This document shows, piece by piece, positions 27,122-35,909 of a DNA stretch of 64,000 nucleotides. Below the pieces are notes generated by a model that saw nothing but the letters and a program-made list of their open reading frames with translations, ran no database searches and had not been told where the DNA came from. Position 1 is the first letter of the stretch, and each line of letters begins with the position of its first letter. The stretch is from contig NZ_CP027668.1 of the NCBI RefSeq assembly GCF_003008515.1, forward strand, positions 434,001 to 498,000. Reading direction: 5' to 3'. The position numbers and the translations under genes were made by a program. Source of the DNA: Phreatobacter cathodiphilus. Lineage in GTDB: Bacteria > Pseudomonadota > Alphaproteobacteria > Rhizobiales > Phreatobacteraceae.

Positions 27122-27931
27122 TCAGGTACCGACGCGCACCGGTGCGTTGAGCTTGCGCAGGGCAGCGATGACCGAAAGGGCGGTGATGCGGCCGGTCTTC
27201 GGGTTGTCCGAAGGGATGTTCTCGATGGCGAGCGACAGTTTCGCCGAATCGGAATCGACCTCGATGGCGTGACAGTTGCGGGTCACCGTCGGATCGGCCC
27301 AGATGTCGATGGTCGTGCGGTCGGGGCCGATGCCGGCGAGCGACAACGCCACGGCGACGTTGACGTTGGCGGGAAAGCCCTTGGCCGCCTCGCGCGCCGT
27401 GCCCGAGAAGATCAGGGTCGGCTCTGTCACCGCGTCCATGTCGAGCCCCTTTTCGACGAGATATGGCGCGCCCACCAGGCCCTTCGGCGGCTTGCGGGTG
27501 ATCATGCGCACCGAATGGATCGTGCCCTCGGCGGCGGCCGTGACCGCGTCGAGGCCGAGCAGCGCGCCGGTCGGCACGATGATCTGGCCGCCATGGGTCT
27601 TCGCCAGCTCCATCAGGTGCGGGCGCGGCAGCAGCGCGCCGCAGGACAGCACCATGACCTTCTTGCCGGCGGTGAGCATCGGCGTGCAGATCTCCTCGAT
27701 CACCGCCGCGGGGGCGCATTCCACGGCGAGATCGGCATGGGCCGGAAAGTCGGCGAGGGGGACCACGGGAGCCGCAATGCCCTGCTCGGCGAGCCAGGCC
27801 TTCGCCTTGGCCTCGTCGCGCGCGGCGACACAGGCGAGGCTCGTTCCGGGGATGGTTCCGCCGGCGATCTTCGCGGCGAGGGTGCGGCCGATGGCGCCGA
27901 GACCGGCGATCGCGATGCGGGTGGTGGTCAT
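27122..27931 (-). CDS. nadX: L-aspartate dehydrogenase
   Basis: A 269-residue protein with an N-terminal Rossmann motif (IAGLGAIGRTLA, residues 8-19), the conserved SCGALLPR segment, NVNVAVALSLAG and the catalytic histidine H221 in NCHAIEVDS. It oxidises aspartate to iminoaspartate, which can feed NAD synthesis, or runs in reverse for amination. It is flanked on both sides by TTT receptor genes. A link to transported dicarboxylates is possible but inferred. Confidence 0.9.
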   Translation of the reverse strand: MTTTRIAIAGLGAIGRTLAAKIAGGTIPGTSLACVAARDEAKAKAWLAEQGIAAPVVPLADFPAHADLAVECAPAAVIEEICTPMLTAGKKVMVLSCGALLPRPHLMELAKTHGGQIIVPTGALLGLDAVTAAAEGTIHSVRMITRKPPKGLVGAPYLVEKGLDMDAVTEPTLIFSGTAREAAKGFPANVNVAVALSLAGIGPDRTTIDIWADPTVTRNCHAIEVDSDSAKLSLAIENIPSDNPKTGRITALSVIAALRKLNAPVRVGT

Positions 27932-28128
27932 GGGACTCTCCGGCGAAAGGGTGGCGGACCATAGAGCCTCGGGCGCCGATTGCCAGTCCTGCCCTTCATG
28001 GCCTCCATGCCCGGGACGGGTGATCCAGCGGGCCGGGAGGTCAATGCGGCGGTGTGCCGCTGCCCGCTTTCGGGGCTGGACATCAGGGGGCTTTTGACCA
28101 TGATCCGCCGTTCCAGAGGAGATTATCG

Positions 28129-29121
28129 ATGAAAAATACCTCTCGCCGCGCGCTTCTCGCCTTGGCTGCAGCCGCTCCCCTTCTCGCCGCCGCCCCCGCC
28201 GTGGAGGCGCAGACCTGGCCGACCAGGCCGGTGACGATGATCATCCCCTTCGCTGCGGGCGGTCCCACCGACGTCCTCGGCCGCATCATGGCCGAGCGCA
28301 TGTCGCAGATCCTGGGCCAGCAGGTGGTGGTCGAGAACGTCGGCGGCGCCGGCGGCATGACCGGCACGGCGCGCGTCTCCCGCGGCTCGCCCGACGGCTA
28401 CAGCTTCGTGCTCGGCACCGTCGGCACCCATGCGGTGAACCAGACGCTCTACAAGCAGCCGCTCTACAACGCCGCCACCGATTTCGCTCCCGTCACCCTC
28501 ATCGCCGAGGTGCCGCTGATCCTCATCACCCGCAAGGATTTCCCGGCGACGAACCTCCAGGAGTTCATCGCCCACGTGAAGGCCAACCAGGCGAAGATGC
28601 AGTTCGCCTCGGCAGGTGCCGGATCGGCGGTCCACCTGGGCTGCCTCTACCTGAACTCGGTGATCGGCACCAACGACGTCACCCACGTGCCCTATCGCGG
28701 CTCGGCTCCGGCCATCCAGGACCTCATCGGCGGCCGCGTCGACTACATGTGCGAGATTTCCTCCACCGCCATGCCCCACATCCAGGGCGGCGCCGTGAAG
28801 GCGCTGGCGACGCTCACCGCCAACCGGTCCACCGTCTTCCCCGACCTGCCGACCGCGCAGCAGCAGGGCCTGCAGGGCTTCGAGGCCTATACCTGGAACG
28901 CCTTCTTCTTCCACAAGGACACCCCGCCCGCCATCGTCGAGCGCCTGCGCGCCGTCACCGTCGAGGCGATGGACACGCCGGCCGTGAAGGAGCGGCTGGA
29001 GAGCCTCGGCGCCATCATGGCGACGCCGGAGCGTCGCGGCCCGGCCTATCTCGGCCAGCTCGTCCGCAGCGAGATCGAGAAGTGGGCCGCTCCCATCCGC
29101 GCCAGCGGCGTCAGCCAGTAA
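28129..29121 (+). CDS. TTT-family (Bug) solute-binding receptor
   Basis: A 330-residue receptor with a signal peptide (MKNTSRRALLALAAAAPLL, cleavage near VEAQT) and the family motifs WPTRPVTMIIPFAAGGPTD and VVENVGGAGGMTGTA. The ATG at 28129 follows AGAGGAG. It is divergent from nadX and followed by a strong terminator, so it is monocistronic and lacks local TctAB partners. The ligand is unknown. Confidence 0.92.
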   Translation: MKNTSRRALLALAAAAPLLAAAPAVEAQTWPTRPVTMIIPFAAGGPTDVLGRIMAERMSQILGQQVVVENVGGAGGMTGTARVSRGSPDGYSFVLGTVGTHAVNQTLYKQPLYNAATDFAPVTLIAEVPLILITRKDFPATNLQEFIAHVKANQAKMQFASAGAGSAVHLGCLYLNSVIGTNDVTHVPYRGSAPAIQDLIGGRVDYMCEISSTAMPHIQGGAVKALATLTANRSTVFPDLPTAQQQGLQGFEAYTWNAFFFHKDTPPAIVERLRAVTVEAMDTPAVKERLESLGAIMATPERRGPAYLGQLVRSEIEKWAAPIRASGVSQ

Positions 29122-29147
29122 AGCTGGTCACAACACCGGAATGACGG

Positions 29148-29176
29148 CACCCGGCGGGCCTCCCGCCGGGTGTTTT
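29148..29176 (+). terminator. Rho-independent terminator
   Basis: CACCCGGCGGG-CCT-CCCGCCGGGTG forms a perfect 11-bp stem followed by TTTT, 27 bases after the receptor stop. Confidence 0.92.
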
Positions 29177-29202
29177 CGTTGCGGGGCGAGCGGCCTCGGC
29201 CC

Positions 29203-30117
29203 TCAGCCCAGCACCGCCAGAACTTCGTCCCGCCGCGGCAGGGGCGCGACTGCCCCGTAGCCGCGGGTGGAGAGCGCCGCCGCCGCGCAGGCATAGCGCC
29301 CGGCGCGGAACGGATCGCCCGTCGCCAGCCACTCGGCGAGAAACGCCCCGTCGAAACAGTCGCCCGCGCCCGTCGCGTCCACCGCGCCCACCGGGATCGA
29401 GGGGATGATCCGCCGCTCCTCGGCGGTGGCGATCAGCGCCCCGTCCTTGCCGAGGGTCAGCGCCACGATCTTCGAACCGCCGTCGAGGTAGAAGTCGGCG
29501 ATGGCGTCCGGCGTGTCGCGGCCTGTGAGCTGGCGCGCATCGTCGAGGCCCGGCAGGGCGATGTCGGCGAGGCGCATGGCCTCGTTGGTCACCTCGCGCG
29601 CCCGCTCCAGCGGCCAGAGCCGGAGGCGCAGGTTGGTGTCGTAGGAGACGGTGACGCCCGCCGCCCTGGCCTCGGCGATGGCGAGGCGCACCGCCGCGCT
29701 CGCCGACGGCGAGATCGCCTGCGAGATGCCGGAGACGTGGAGGATCTTCGCGGCCCGGATGGCGGTCACCGGCAGGTCGGCGGAGGTGAACCGCGCCGCC
29801 GCCGATCCGGCGCGGCGATAGGCGAACTCATGGCCGTCCGGGCCGTGGGTGATGAAGTAGATGCCGGTTTCGCTCTGCGGCGGCATGCGCATGGCGCCGG
29901 TGTCGATGCCCTCGGCCCGCCACAGGTCCATGAAGGCGCGGCCGAAGGTGTCGTCGCCGACGGCTCCGATCACCCCGACGCTCGCCCCCGATCGCGCCGC
30001 CGCGATGGCGCAATTCGACGTGTCGCCGCCGAAGCCGAAGAGATAGGTGGGCTCGCGCGGAATGGTCTGGTTGAACTCGCCGAGGGCTTCGCCGAAGCAG
30101 AGGATGTCGGAAGGCAT
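29203..30117 (-). CDS. PfkB-family sugar kinase, probable 2-keto-3-deoxygluconate kinase
   Basis: A 304-residue ribokinase-fold protein with CFGEALGEFNQ, FGGDTSNCAIAAARSGA and the C-terminal PfkB signature DATGAGDCFDGAF, whose aspartate is the catalytic base. The pattern fits KdgK, which phosphorylates 2-dehydro-3-deoxygluconate, but other sugar kinases are possible. I chose the ATG at 30117. It is divergent from fpr across a 211-bp region. Confidence 0.85.
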   Translation of the reverse strand: MPSDILCFGEALGEFNQTIPREPTYLFGFGGDTSNCAIAAARSGASVGVIGAVGDDTFGRAFMDLWRAEGIDTGAMRMPPQSETGIYFITHGPDGHEFAYRRAGSAAARFTSADLPVTAIRAAKILHVSGISQAISPSASAAVRLAIAEARAAGVTVSYDTNLRLRLWPLERAREVTNEAMRLADIALPGLDDARQLTGRDTPDAIADFYLDGGSKIVALTLGKDGALIATAEERRIIPSIPVGAVDATGAGDCFDGAFLAEWLATGDPFRAGRYACAAAALSTRGYGAVAPLPRRDEVLAVLG

Positions 30118-30252
30118 GGCAGGACCGTGCAATGAGGGCCGGCCAGCATAGGCGGCAACCCGCGTCCGGCAAGGGTTCGCGGCGGCGACGACGGCTCCCC
30201 GCGGGGCTTTTGATCCAGCACAGCGATTTTGCTGTTGCCTTGCCGCATGCTC

Positions 30253-30294
30253 TTGCCTAGTTGGTGCAATGCGGTATCATTCGTACACGAATGA
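30253..30294 (+). promoter_or_regulatory. Predicted promoter and operator of fpr
   Basis: TTGCCT (30253-30258) and TATCAT (30275-30280) are 16 bases apart. The perfect dyad TCATTCGT-AC-ACGAATGA (30277-30294) overlaps the -10 and ends 34 bases before the start codon. Counted from the GCGG just before the -10, 20 of 24 bases match the livK promoter on its own strand. Confidence 0.65.
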
Positions 30295-30328
30295 ACTGCC
30301 GTCGGCGCCAGTCACCCCGGGCTCTGCC

Positions 30329-31102
30329 ATGTCGAACCTGAATTCCGAGCGCGTCCTCGATGTCCGCCACTACACGGACCGGCTCTTCTCCTTCAAGACG
30401 ACCCGCGACCCGTCATTCCGCTTCGTCAACGGCCAGTTCACGATGATCGGGCTTGAGATCGACGGCCGGCCGCTGCTGCGCGCCTATTCCATCGTCTCCT
30501 CCAACTACGAGGACAACCTCGAGTTCTTCTCCATCAAGGTGCCCGACGGGCCACTGACCAAGCACCTGCAGAACATCAAGGTCGGCGATCGCATCCTGGT
30601 CGGCCGCAAGCCGGTCGGCACGCTCGTCCAGGACGCGCTGCTGCCGGGCAAGAATCTCTATCTCTGCGGGACGGGGACGGGCCTCGCCCCCTTCATCAGC
30701 GTGGTGAAGGACCCGGAGGTCTATGACCGCTTCGACAACATCGTCCTCATCCACGGCACGCGCTTCATCGCCGAGCAGGCCTATGGCGACTATGTCTCGA
30801 AGGAGCTTCCCGACGACGAGCTCATCGGCGAGCTGGTCCGTGCCAAGCTGAAATACTATCCCACCGTCACCCGCGAGCCCTATGTCCACAACGGCCGCAT
30901 CACCGAGCTGCTCGACACCGGCCGGATTCAGGCCGAGTTCGGCCTGCCGCCGCTCGACAAGGCCAATGACCGGGTGATGATCTGCGGCTCGCCCGCCTTC
31001 CTGAAGGACATGGTCGACATGCTCGTCGCCCGCGGTTTCGAGGAGGGGGCGATCTCCGGCCCCGGCCATTTCGTCATCGAAAAGGCCTTCGTCGAGAAGT
31101 GA
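30329..31102 (+). CDS. fpr: Ferredoxin-NADP(+) reductase, bacterial subclass I
   Basis: A 257-residue flavoprotein with FAD motif RAYSIVSSNYED, NADP-binding GTGTGLAPFISV and C-terminal HFVIEKAFVEK, as in Azotobacter and Rhodobacter FPR. It moves electrons between NADPH and ferredoxin or flavodoxin. I chose the ATG at 30329 (MSNLNSERV); the upstream in-frame stretch covers the operator. Sharing an operator with the operon that ends in a putative ferredoxin-dependent reductase suggests it supplies reduced ferredoxin there. Confidence 0.93.
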   Translation: MSNLNSERVLDVRHYTDRLFSFKTTRDPSFRFVNGQFTMIGLEIDGRPLLRAYSIVSSNYEDNLEFFSIKVPDGPLTKHLQNIKVGDRILVGRKPVGTLVQDALLPGKNLYLCGTGTGLAPFISVVKDPEVYDRFDNIVLIHGTRFIAEQAYGDYVSKELPDDELIGELVRAKLKYYPTVTREPYVHNGRITELLDTGRIQAEFGLPPLDKANDRVMICGSPAFLKDMVDMLVARGFEEGAISGPGHFVIEKAFVEK

Positions 31103-31193
31103 CCGGCGGGCCGCCGCTGGCGGCACGCTGAACCTTATTGCCTCCCGGCGCGACTGAACCTGCGAGCCGCTTGCGCGGCGCGACAGTCGAGCC

Positions 31194-31925
31194 ATGTCCG
31201 ATCCACGCCCGTTCCGCAGTTCCGCCCGCTCCCGCTCATCCGGTAGCCGGCACCATCCCGCCCTGGTCCTCGCCGCCCTCCTGGTGGCGGCGCTGGCGGG
31301 CGCCGCCGTCGCCGGCCTCGCCAGCCGCCACGGCGCGCTCGCCTTCGCCGGCTGGCTCGACCTCGGCAGGTCGGGCGACAGGCTCGCCTTTGCCGCGGTG
31401 ATGGGCGGGATCGGGGCCGCGGCCGGCGCCGCCCTCGGCCTCTGGCTGGCGCTCAGCCGCCTGTCGCGGCCCGCCTCGATCGCGCGGGGCGCTGCCGGCG
31501 CCGCCGCAGCCCTCGCTTCCGTCTCGGTGGCGGTCGGCTACATGGCCTTCGCCCTCACCACCCCGCCGCCGCCGATCCAGCCCTTCCTCCTCGTGCAACT
31601 GCGCCTGGAGGGCGAGGGCTGGACCGACCTCGCCCTCGCCGGCGCCGGTACCCGCGCCGCCATTCCGCCCCTCGACCTGCACTGGCGGCCGGACGAGGAC
31701 GGCGCGACCACCGCCGAGGCGGTGTTCCCGATGAGCGAAGCCGGCGGCGTCAGGGCCGTGGTCCTGCGGCGCGGCGACGGCGAGATCGCCCGCTTCAGCC
31801 TCGACCTGCCGGGCGACCCGCCGGCCACCGCCCGGTTCAGCCACTGGCTCACCCCCGACCGTCGCCCCGACGCCGCGCGCGGCGTGGAGATGCGCTTCCG
31901 TATCGAGCGGCGCGTCGTGCGCTAG
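31194..31925 (+). CDS. Hypothetical membrane protein
   Basis: A 243-residue protein of unknown function. It has a basic Ser/Arg-rich N-terminus, three hydrophobic segments (about 22-42, 62-86 and 98-120), then a soluble part after TTPPPPIQPF that looks like a small beta-rich periplasmic domain (LEGEGWTDLALAG, HWRPDEDG). The ATG at 31194 is the natural start. Its end overlaps the convergent carbonic anhydrase gene by 4 bases. Confidence 0.75.
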   Translation: MSDPRPFRSSARSRSSGSRHHPALVLAALLVAALAGAAVAGLASRHGALAFAGWLDLGRSGDRLAFAAVMGGIGAAAGAALGLWLALSRLSRPASIARGAAGAAAALASVSVAVGYMAFALTTPPPPIQPFLLVQLRLEGEGWTDLALAGAGTRAAIPPLDLHWRPDEDGATTAEAVFPMSEAGGVRAVVLRRGDGEIARFSLDLPGDPPATARFSHWLTPDRRPDAARGVEMRFRIERRVVR

Positions 31926-32503
31926 GGGCGCCGGGTGAAACCGAATCGCGCGGCGGCGGCGTCGAGGTCCGCCTCGTCCCAGAAGCGGTGCTCGCCGCGG
32001 GCATAGGCCTCGGCGTTGCTGGTGTAGAGCCAAGCGTTGAACCGGTTGGCCGGGCCACAGTCGCGGCTCGCCTTCAGCACGGCCGGCACTCCTGCGACGA
32101 TGGAGTTCGGCGGGATCACCGTGTTCTCCTTGAGGAAGGCGCCGCCCGCGACGATCGAGTTCTCGCCGATGACGCAGCCGTCCATGATCGTGGCGCCGAT
32201 CCCCACCAGCACGTTGTCGCCGATGGTGCAGCCATGCAGCGTGACGCGGTGGGTGATGGAGCAGTTGCGCCCCACCGTCGTGCCGGTGCCGCCGCCGATA
32301 TGGATCATGGCGAAGTCCTGGATGTTCGAGCCCTCGCCGATGGCGACCTCATACATCTCCGCCCGGATGACGGCGTTGGGCCAGACCGAGACGCCCGCGG
32401 CGAGGCTCACCTTGCCGTAGATCTGCGCCGAGGCATGCACATAGGCCGCCGGATCGATGGCGACGAGCGGCCCGCTCCGCGGAACCGCCGAACCCCTGAT
32501 CAT
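31922..32503 (-). CDS. Gamma-carbonic anhydrase family protein
   Basis: A 193-residue left-handed beta-helix protein of hexapeptide repeats. The zinc-ligand histidines fall in AMIHIGG and in SITHRVTLHGC, matching the three-histidine site of Cam/CaiE/YrdA-like proteins. It may hydrate CO2 or be an inactive paralogue. I chose the ATG at 32503 (MIRGSAVPR) because upstream sequence is low-complexity. Confidence 0.9.
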   Translation of the reverse strand: MIRGSAVPRSGPLVAIDPAAYVHASAQIYGKVSLAAGVSVWPNAVIRAEMYEVAIGEGSNIQDFAMIHIGGGTGTTVGRNCSITHRVTLHGCTIGDNVLVGIGATIMDGCVIGENSIVAGGAFLKENTVIPPNSIVAGVPAVLKASRDCGPANRFNAWLYTSNAEAYARGEHRFWDEADLDAAAARFGFTRRP

Positions 32504-32583
32504 GGTCGTTGTCCTCCTCGCCGTCTGACGCGGCTGGGGCGGGACGATGCCCGCCGTGGGGCGGGCGGGGCAAGCGGGCGCGC

Positions 32584-32718
32584 TCAGTCCTTTCGGACGA
32601 TGGTTCCGCTCGCCAGCCACTCGACCTCGTGCAGGTCGGCGACGTCGGCGTCGAAGGAGGCGGCCGGCGAGAGCGGCGGTGCGACGATGAGGGGCAGAGC
32701 GGTCTCGTCGGGGGTCAT
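32584..32718 (-). CDS. Small 44-residue protein coupled to the upstream secreted protein
   Basis: The frame starts at ATG 32718, overlapping the upstream stop as ATGA, and encodes an acidic 44-residue peptide (MTPDETALPLIVAPPLSPAA... ending ASGTIVRKD). No domain is recognised. The overlap start and GC-rich third positions support it as a real gene, but only family conservation would settle it. Confidence 0.5.
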   Translation of the reverse strand: MTPDETALPLIVAPPLSPAASFDADVADLHEVEWLASGTIVRKD

Positions 32719-33203
32719 GGCCGGGTTCCCGTGGCGGGAGGGGCGGCCGGCCGCGCGACCGAACCGGTCGAGAGCGGGCCGGACTGCGCCAGCAGGTGGA
32801 AGACGATGGTGCGCATCGCCGCCGTGTTCTCCTGCTCCGGCAGCGCGTGCAGGTGCGGGTAGAGCGGGCGGAAGGCGGCGCCGATCAGGGCGATCAGGGC
32901 CGGCGAGACCTGCGGGATCTCGTCGGCGGCATAGGTGGCGTAGGAGGTCCGTCCCGCGAGCGCGGCGACATGGACGAGGACGCGTTCCTCGATCTCGCCG
33001 ACATTGCGGAACTGGTCGAGGGCGAAGCTCGCGCAACCATGGAGCGCCGCCTCGGCTTCCGCCCTCAGATCGGCGTCGCTCACCATCGCTTCCGCGGTGA
33101 AGCGGGTGAGGTCGGCGGGGGCGCAGGCCTGCTGCGCCATGGCGGGCGCGGCGAGGGCGAGAACCACGGCGGTTGCCGCGAAGACCTTTGCAAGCGCGCG
33201 CAT
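32715..33203 (-). CDS. Hypothetical secreted protein
   Basis: A 162-residue protein with a clear signal peptide (MRALAKVFAATAVVLALAAP, cleavage near AMAQQ). The mature part is helical with two cysteines (QQACAP and HGCASF) that could form a disulfide, and a Pro-rich tail. No family is recognised. I chose the ATG at 33203 because it begins the signal peptide. It is coupled to the 44-residue gene downstream. Confidence 0.7.
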   Translation of the reverse strand: MRALAKVFAATAVVLALAAPAMAQQACAPADLTRFTAEAMVSDADLRAEAEAALHGCASFALDQFRNVGEIEERVLVHVAALAGRTSYATYAADEIPQVSPALIALIGAAFRPLYPHLHALPEQENTAAMRTIVFHLLAQSGPLSTGSVARPAAPPATGTRP

Positions 33204-33362
33204 GGGGCGGCTCCGGACAGGGCTGACCGGCAAACCGTGGACTGATCCGGTTAACGGGGTCTTAACGCCGCGGACCGGCGGTGCCCGCGTCCTCGACACA
33301 TTCCGCGTTCAGGATGGGGCGCTGAGCCCCATTCCGCCCCTCAAGCCGGATTGCCGCCCCCG

Positions 33363-34442
33363 ATGTTCTTCGACCTTCCCGCCTGGATTCCCGACTGGGC
33401 CGTCAGCCTCGGCCTCTACGCCGCCGCCATCCTCGTCGCCGTGCTGCTCTATCGCGTCGCCTTCCGTGCCGCGACGCGGCTGGTGCGCGACCGCGACCTG
33501 TTCTGGCGCTCCCTCGTCTCGCGCAACCGCCGGCCGGTGCGCCTCGCCTTCGTCACCGCAGCCGTCGCCCTCGTCACCCCGGCCGCGCCCCTCACCATCG
33601 CCCAGGCCGAGGCCGTCCAGCACCTGCTGGTCCTCTGCATCATCGGCCTCTTCGCCTGGGTCGCCATCAGCGCCCTGCATGTCTGGACGGTCGTCTATCT
33701 GCGTCGCTACAAGCTCGATTCCAGCGACAACCTGCTGGCGCGCAAGCACGTGACCCAGACGCAGATCCTCCAGCGCGTCGGCCGCATCCTGGTCATCGCC
33801 GTGGCGCTGTCGGTGGCGCTGATGACCTTCGACGGCGTCCGCCAGTACGGCATCAGTCTTCTCGCCTCGGCGGGCGCCGCCGGCATCATCGTCGGCCTCG
33901 CGCTCCAGCCGGTGCTGAAGAACGTCTTCGCCGGCATCCAGCTCGCCATCACCCAGCCGATCCGCATCGACGACGCGCTGCTCGTCGAGGGCGAGTGGGG
34001 CAATGTCGAGGAGATCACCGCGACCTATGTCGTCGTCAGGATCTGGGACCTCAGGCGCCTCGTCATTCCGCTCACCTATTTCATCGAGAAGCCGTTCCAG
34101 AACTGGACGCGCGAGGAGGCGAACCTCATCGGCACCGTCTTCCTGCATCTCGACTACCGGGCGCCGGTGGAGGCGATCCGGGAAAAGGCGCGCACGGTCA
34201 TCGCCGCGAGCGAACTGTGGGACCGCAAGGTCTTCGCCGTGCAGGTGACGGAGCTCCGCCAGGACACGATGGAGGTCCGCATCCTCGCCAGCGCCGCCAA
34301 TTCGCCCCGCGCCTTCGACCTGCGCTGCCTCATCCGCGAAGAGATGATGGCCTGGCTCCAGCAGGCCCATCCCGAGGCCCTGCCGCGCCGCCGTGTGGAG
34401 GCGGAGGTGGAGCGGTCGAAGGCTGCGGCGGCGGCAACCTGA
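33363..34442 (+). CDS. MscS-family mechanosensitive ion channel
   Basis: A 359-residue protein with about four N-terminal hydrophobic segments, then the MscS pore helix and beta domain (SLLASAGAAGIIVGLALQPV, IQLAITQPIRIDDALLVEGE, VIPLTYFIEKPFQNWTR). Channels of this class release solutes under membrane tension. I chose the ATG at 33363. It ends 3 bases before the convergent beta-helix gene. Confidence 0.93.
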   Translation: MFFDLPAWIPDWAVSLGLYAAAILVAVLLYRVAFRAATRLVRDRDLFWRSLVSRNRRPVRLAFVTAAVALVTPAAPLTIAQAEAVQHLLVLCIIGLFAWVAISALHVWTVVYLRRYKLDSSDNLLARKHVTQTQILQRVGRILVIAVALSVALMTFDGVRQYGISLLASAGAAGIIVGLALQPVLKNVFAGIQLAITQPIRIDDALLVEGEWGNVEEITATYVVVRIWDLRRLVIPLTYFIEKPFQNWTREEANLIGTVFLHLDYRAPVEAIREKARTVIAASELWDRKVFAVQVTELRQDTMEVRILASAANSPRAFDLRCLIREEMMAWLQQAHPEALPRRRVEAEVERSKAAAAAT

Positions 34443-34445
34443 GTC

Positions 34446-35774
34446 TCAGCGCACCCTGTTGCCGGAGACGCTGAGCTGTGCGAAGCGCCCGACACCCTCG
34501 CGGGCCATGTCGCCCGTCACCGGCTTCTTCCACTCCATGCCGACGACGGCGCCGATCCGCGCGCCCTGCACGAGATTGTCGGCGATCAGCGCCTGGCCCG
34601 CGCCCGGCACCACCGAGACGGCGATGCCGACGGGGGCGCCCTTGATGACGTTGGCGGTCACCGAGAGGTCGCGCATGTACTGGCCCCAGCCGAGCTGGAT
34701 GCCGGCGGTCGGCGCGCCCTCGATGACGTTGGCGGAGATGGCGGCGTCGGCCTCGGCCGAGATGCCGATGCCGGCTCCGTCGTTCGGATCCGTGCCCGCC
34801 GGGCGGCGGTTCACCAGGTTGCGGATGATGTTGCCGTGGATGTTGGCGAGCCGGCCGCCGTGGTTGAAGTTGGTGGCGACGATGCCGAGCGCCGCTCCGT
34901 CGATGATGTTGTTGGCGACGACCGCCCCCTCGAAGCCGAACTCGACATAGATGGCGACCTCGCCGAGCGAGGCGCAGTTGTTGCCGGTGATCGCCACGTT
35001 CGCGGCGCCGTTGGCGCGCACGGCGGAAAAGGCGGCGCCGCGGATGCGGTTGCCGGTGACGGTGACGTTGCCGGCGCGGTAGACGTTGATGGCGTTGCCG
35101 TTCTGGCCCGAGCCGCCGTCCCGCGCGCCGATCTCCTCGATGCGGTTGCCCTCGACGATCGTGCCGTCGTCGCCGGCGATGGTGCGCCAGACGAGGATGC
35201 CGTTGTTGGCGGCCGAGCGGATGGTGTTCTGGGTGACCGTCAGCCCGCGGCTGTCGAGCGCGACGATCGCCGCCTTGGCGACGCCGGAGACCGTATTGCC
35301 CCGCACCAGGCCGTCGATGCCTTCGAGGACCATGCCGTGGTGGCTGGAGCCGGCGATCTCGCAATCCTCGACGCGCACGCCGCGGCCGTGTTCGAGCACG
35401 ATGAGGCCGCGCTTGTCCGGCAGGGGCCGGCCGTTGCCCTCCACGACGAGGCCCGACAAGGTCACCATGTCGGCGCGCTGGGCGGAGAGACAGGCCGTCC
35501 CGCCCTGGAACACCAGGCGGGTGGCGCCGCGCACGCCGATGACCTGGGTGCCGGCCGGCATCCGGATCTCACCGACCTTATAGGCGCCCGGCGCGAGGCG
35601 CAGCGGCATGCGCGAGCCGGCGGCCGTTTCCACGGCCCGCTGCATGGCGCGGGTCTGGTCCTCCGCCGCGCCGGGCTTCAGGCCGAAGGAGGCCGCATCC
35701 AGCGTCGCGGCGCGGGCGGAGGCGGGCAGGGCCAGGGCGGCGGCTGCGAACAGGAAGGAACGGCGGGCGAGCAT
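34446..35774 (-). CDS. TIGR03808-type Tat-exported parallel beta-helix protein
   Basis: A 442-residue protein with a twin-arginine leader (MLARRSFLFAAAALALPASA). It is then made of beta-helix repeats of the pectate-lyase type, rich in NVTVTGNRI and VVANNII-like turns. It resembles TIGR03808 proteins found in Rhizobiales, whose function is unknown; a polysaccharide-binding or lyase role is a guess. I chose the ATG at 35774 from the leader. Confidence 0.88.
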   Translation of the reverse strand: MLARRSFLFAAAALALPASARAATLDAASFGLKPGAAEDQTRAMQRAVETAAGSRMPLRLAPGAYKVGEIRMPAGTQVIGVRGATRLVFQGGTACLSAQRADMVTLSGLVVEGNGRPLPDKRGLIVLEHGRGVRVEDCEIAGSSHHGMVLEGIDGLVRGNTVSGVAKAAIVALDSRGLTVTQNTIRSAANNGILVWRTIAGDDGTIVEGNRIEEIGARDGGSGQNGNAINVYRAGNVTVTGNRIRGAAFSAVRANGAANVAITGNNCASLGEVAIYVEFGFEGAVVANNIIDGAALGIVATNFNHGGRLANIHGNIIRNLVNRRPAGTDPNDGAGIGISAEADAAISANVIEGAPTAGIQLGWGQYMRDLSVTANVIKGAPVGIAVSVVPGAGQALIADNLVQGARIGAVVGMEWKKPVTGDMAREGVGRFAQLSVSGNRVR

Positions 35775-35909
35775 GGGGCACTCCGGTGTTGCGGAAGCCA
35801 GCGCAAGCACCGTGCCGTGGAGTCTTGTGCCGGATCGGGATGCCGGAATGGCTGTTGTCCGGCCCGCGAGCCGACCCGATGATGGAGCCTCGAGATCAGG
35901 ACCATCCGC

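Noticed and set aside
27960-28060. CATGCCCGGGAC-like fragment before the receptor gene
   Set aside because: It resembles half of the 25796 repeat family, but no facing arm is present, so it is only a possible remnant.
31103-31193. Possible terminator after fpr (GCCGCC-GCT-GGCGGC)
   Set aside because: The stem is short and no T-run follows, so I do not call it.
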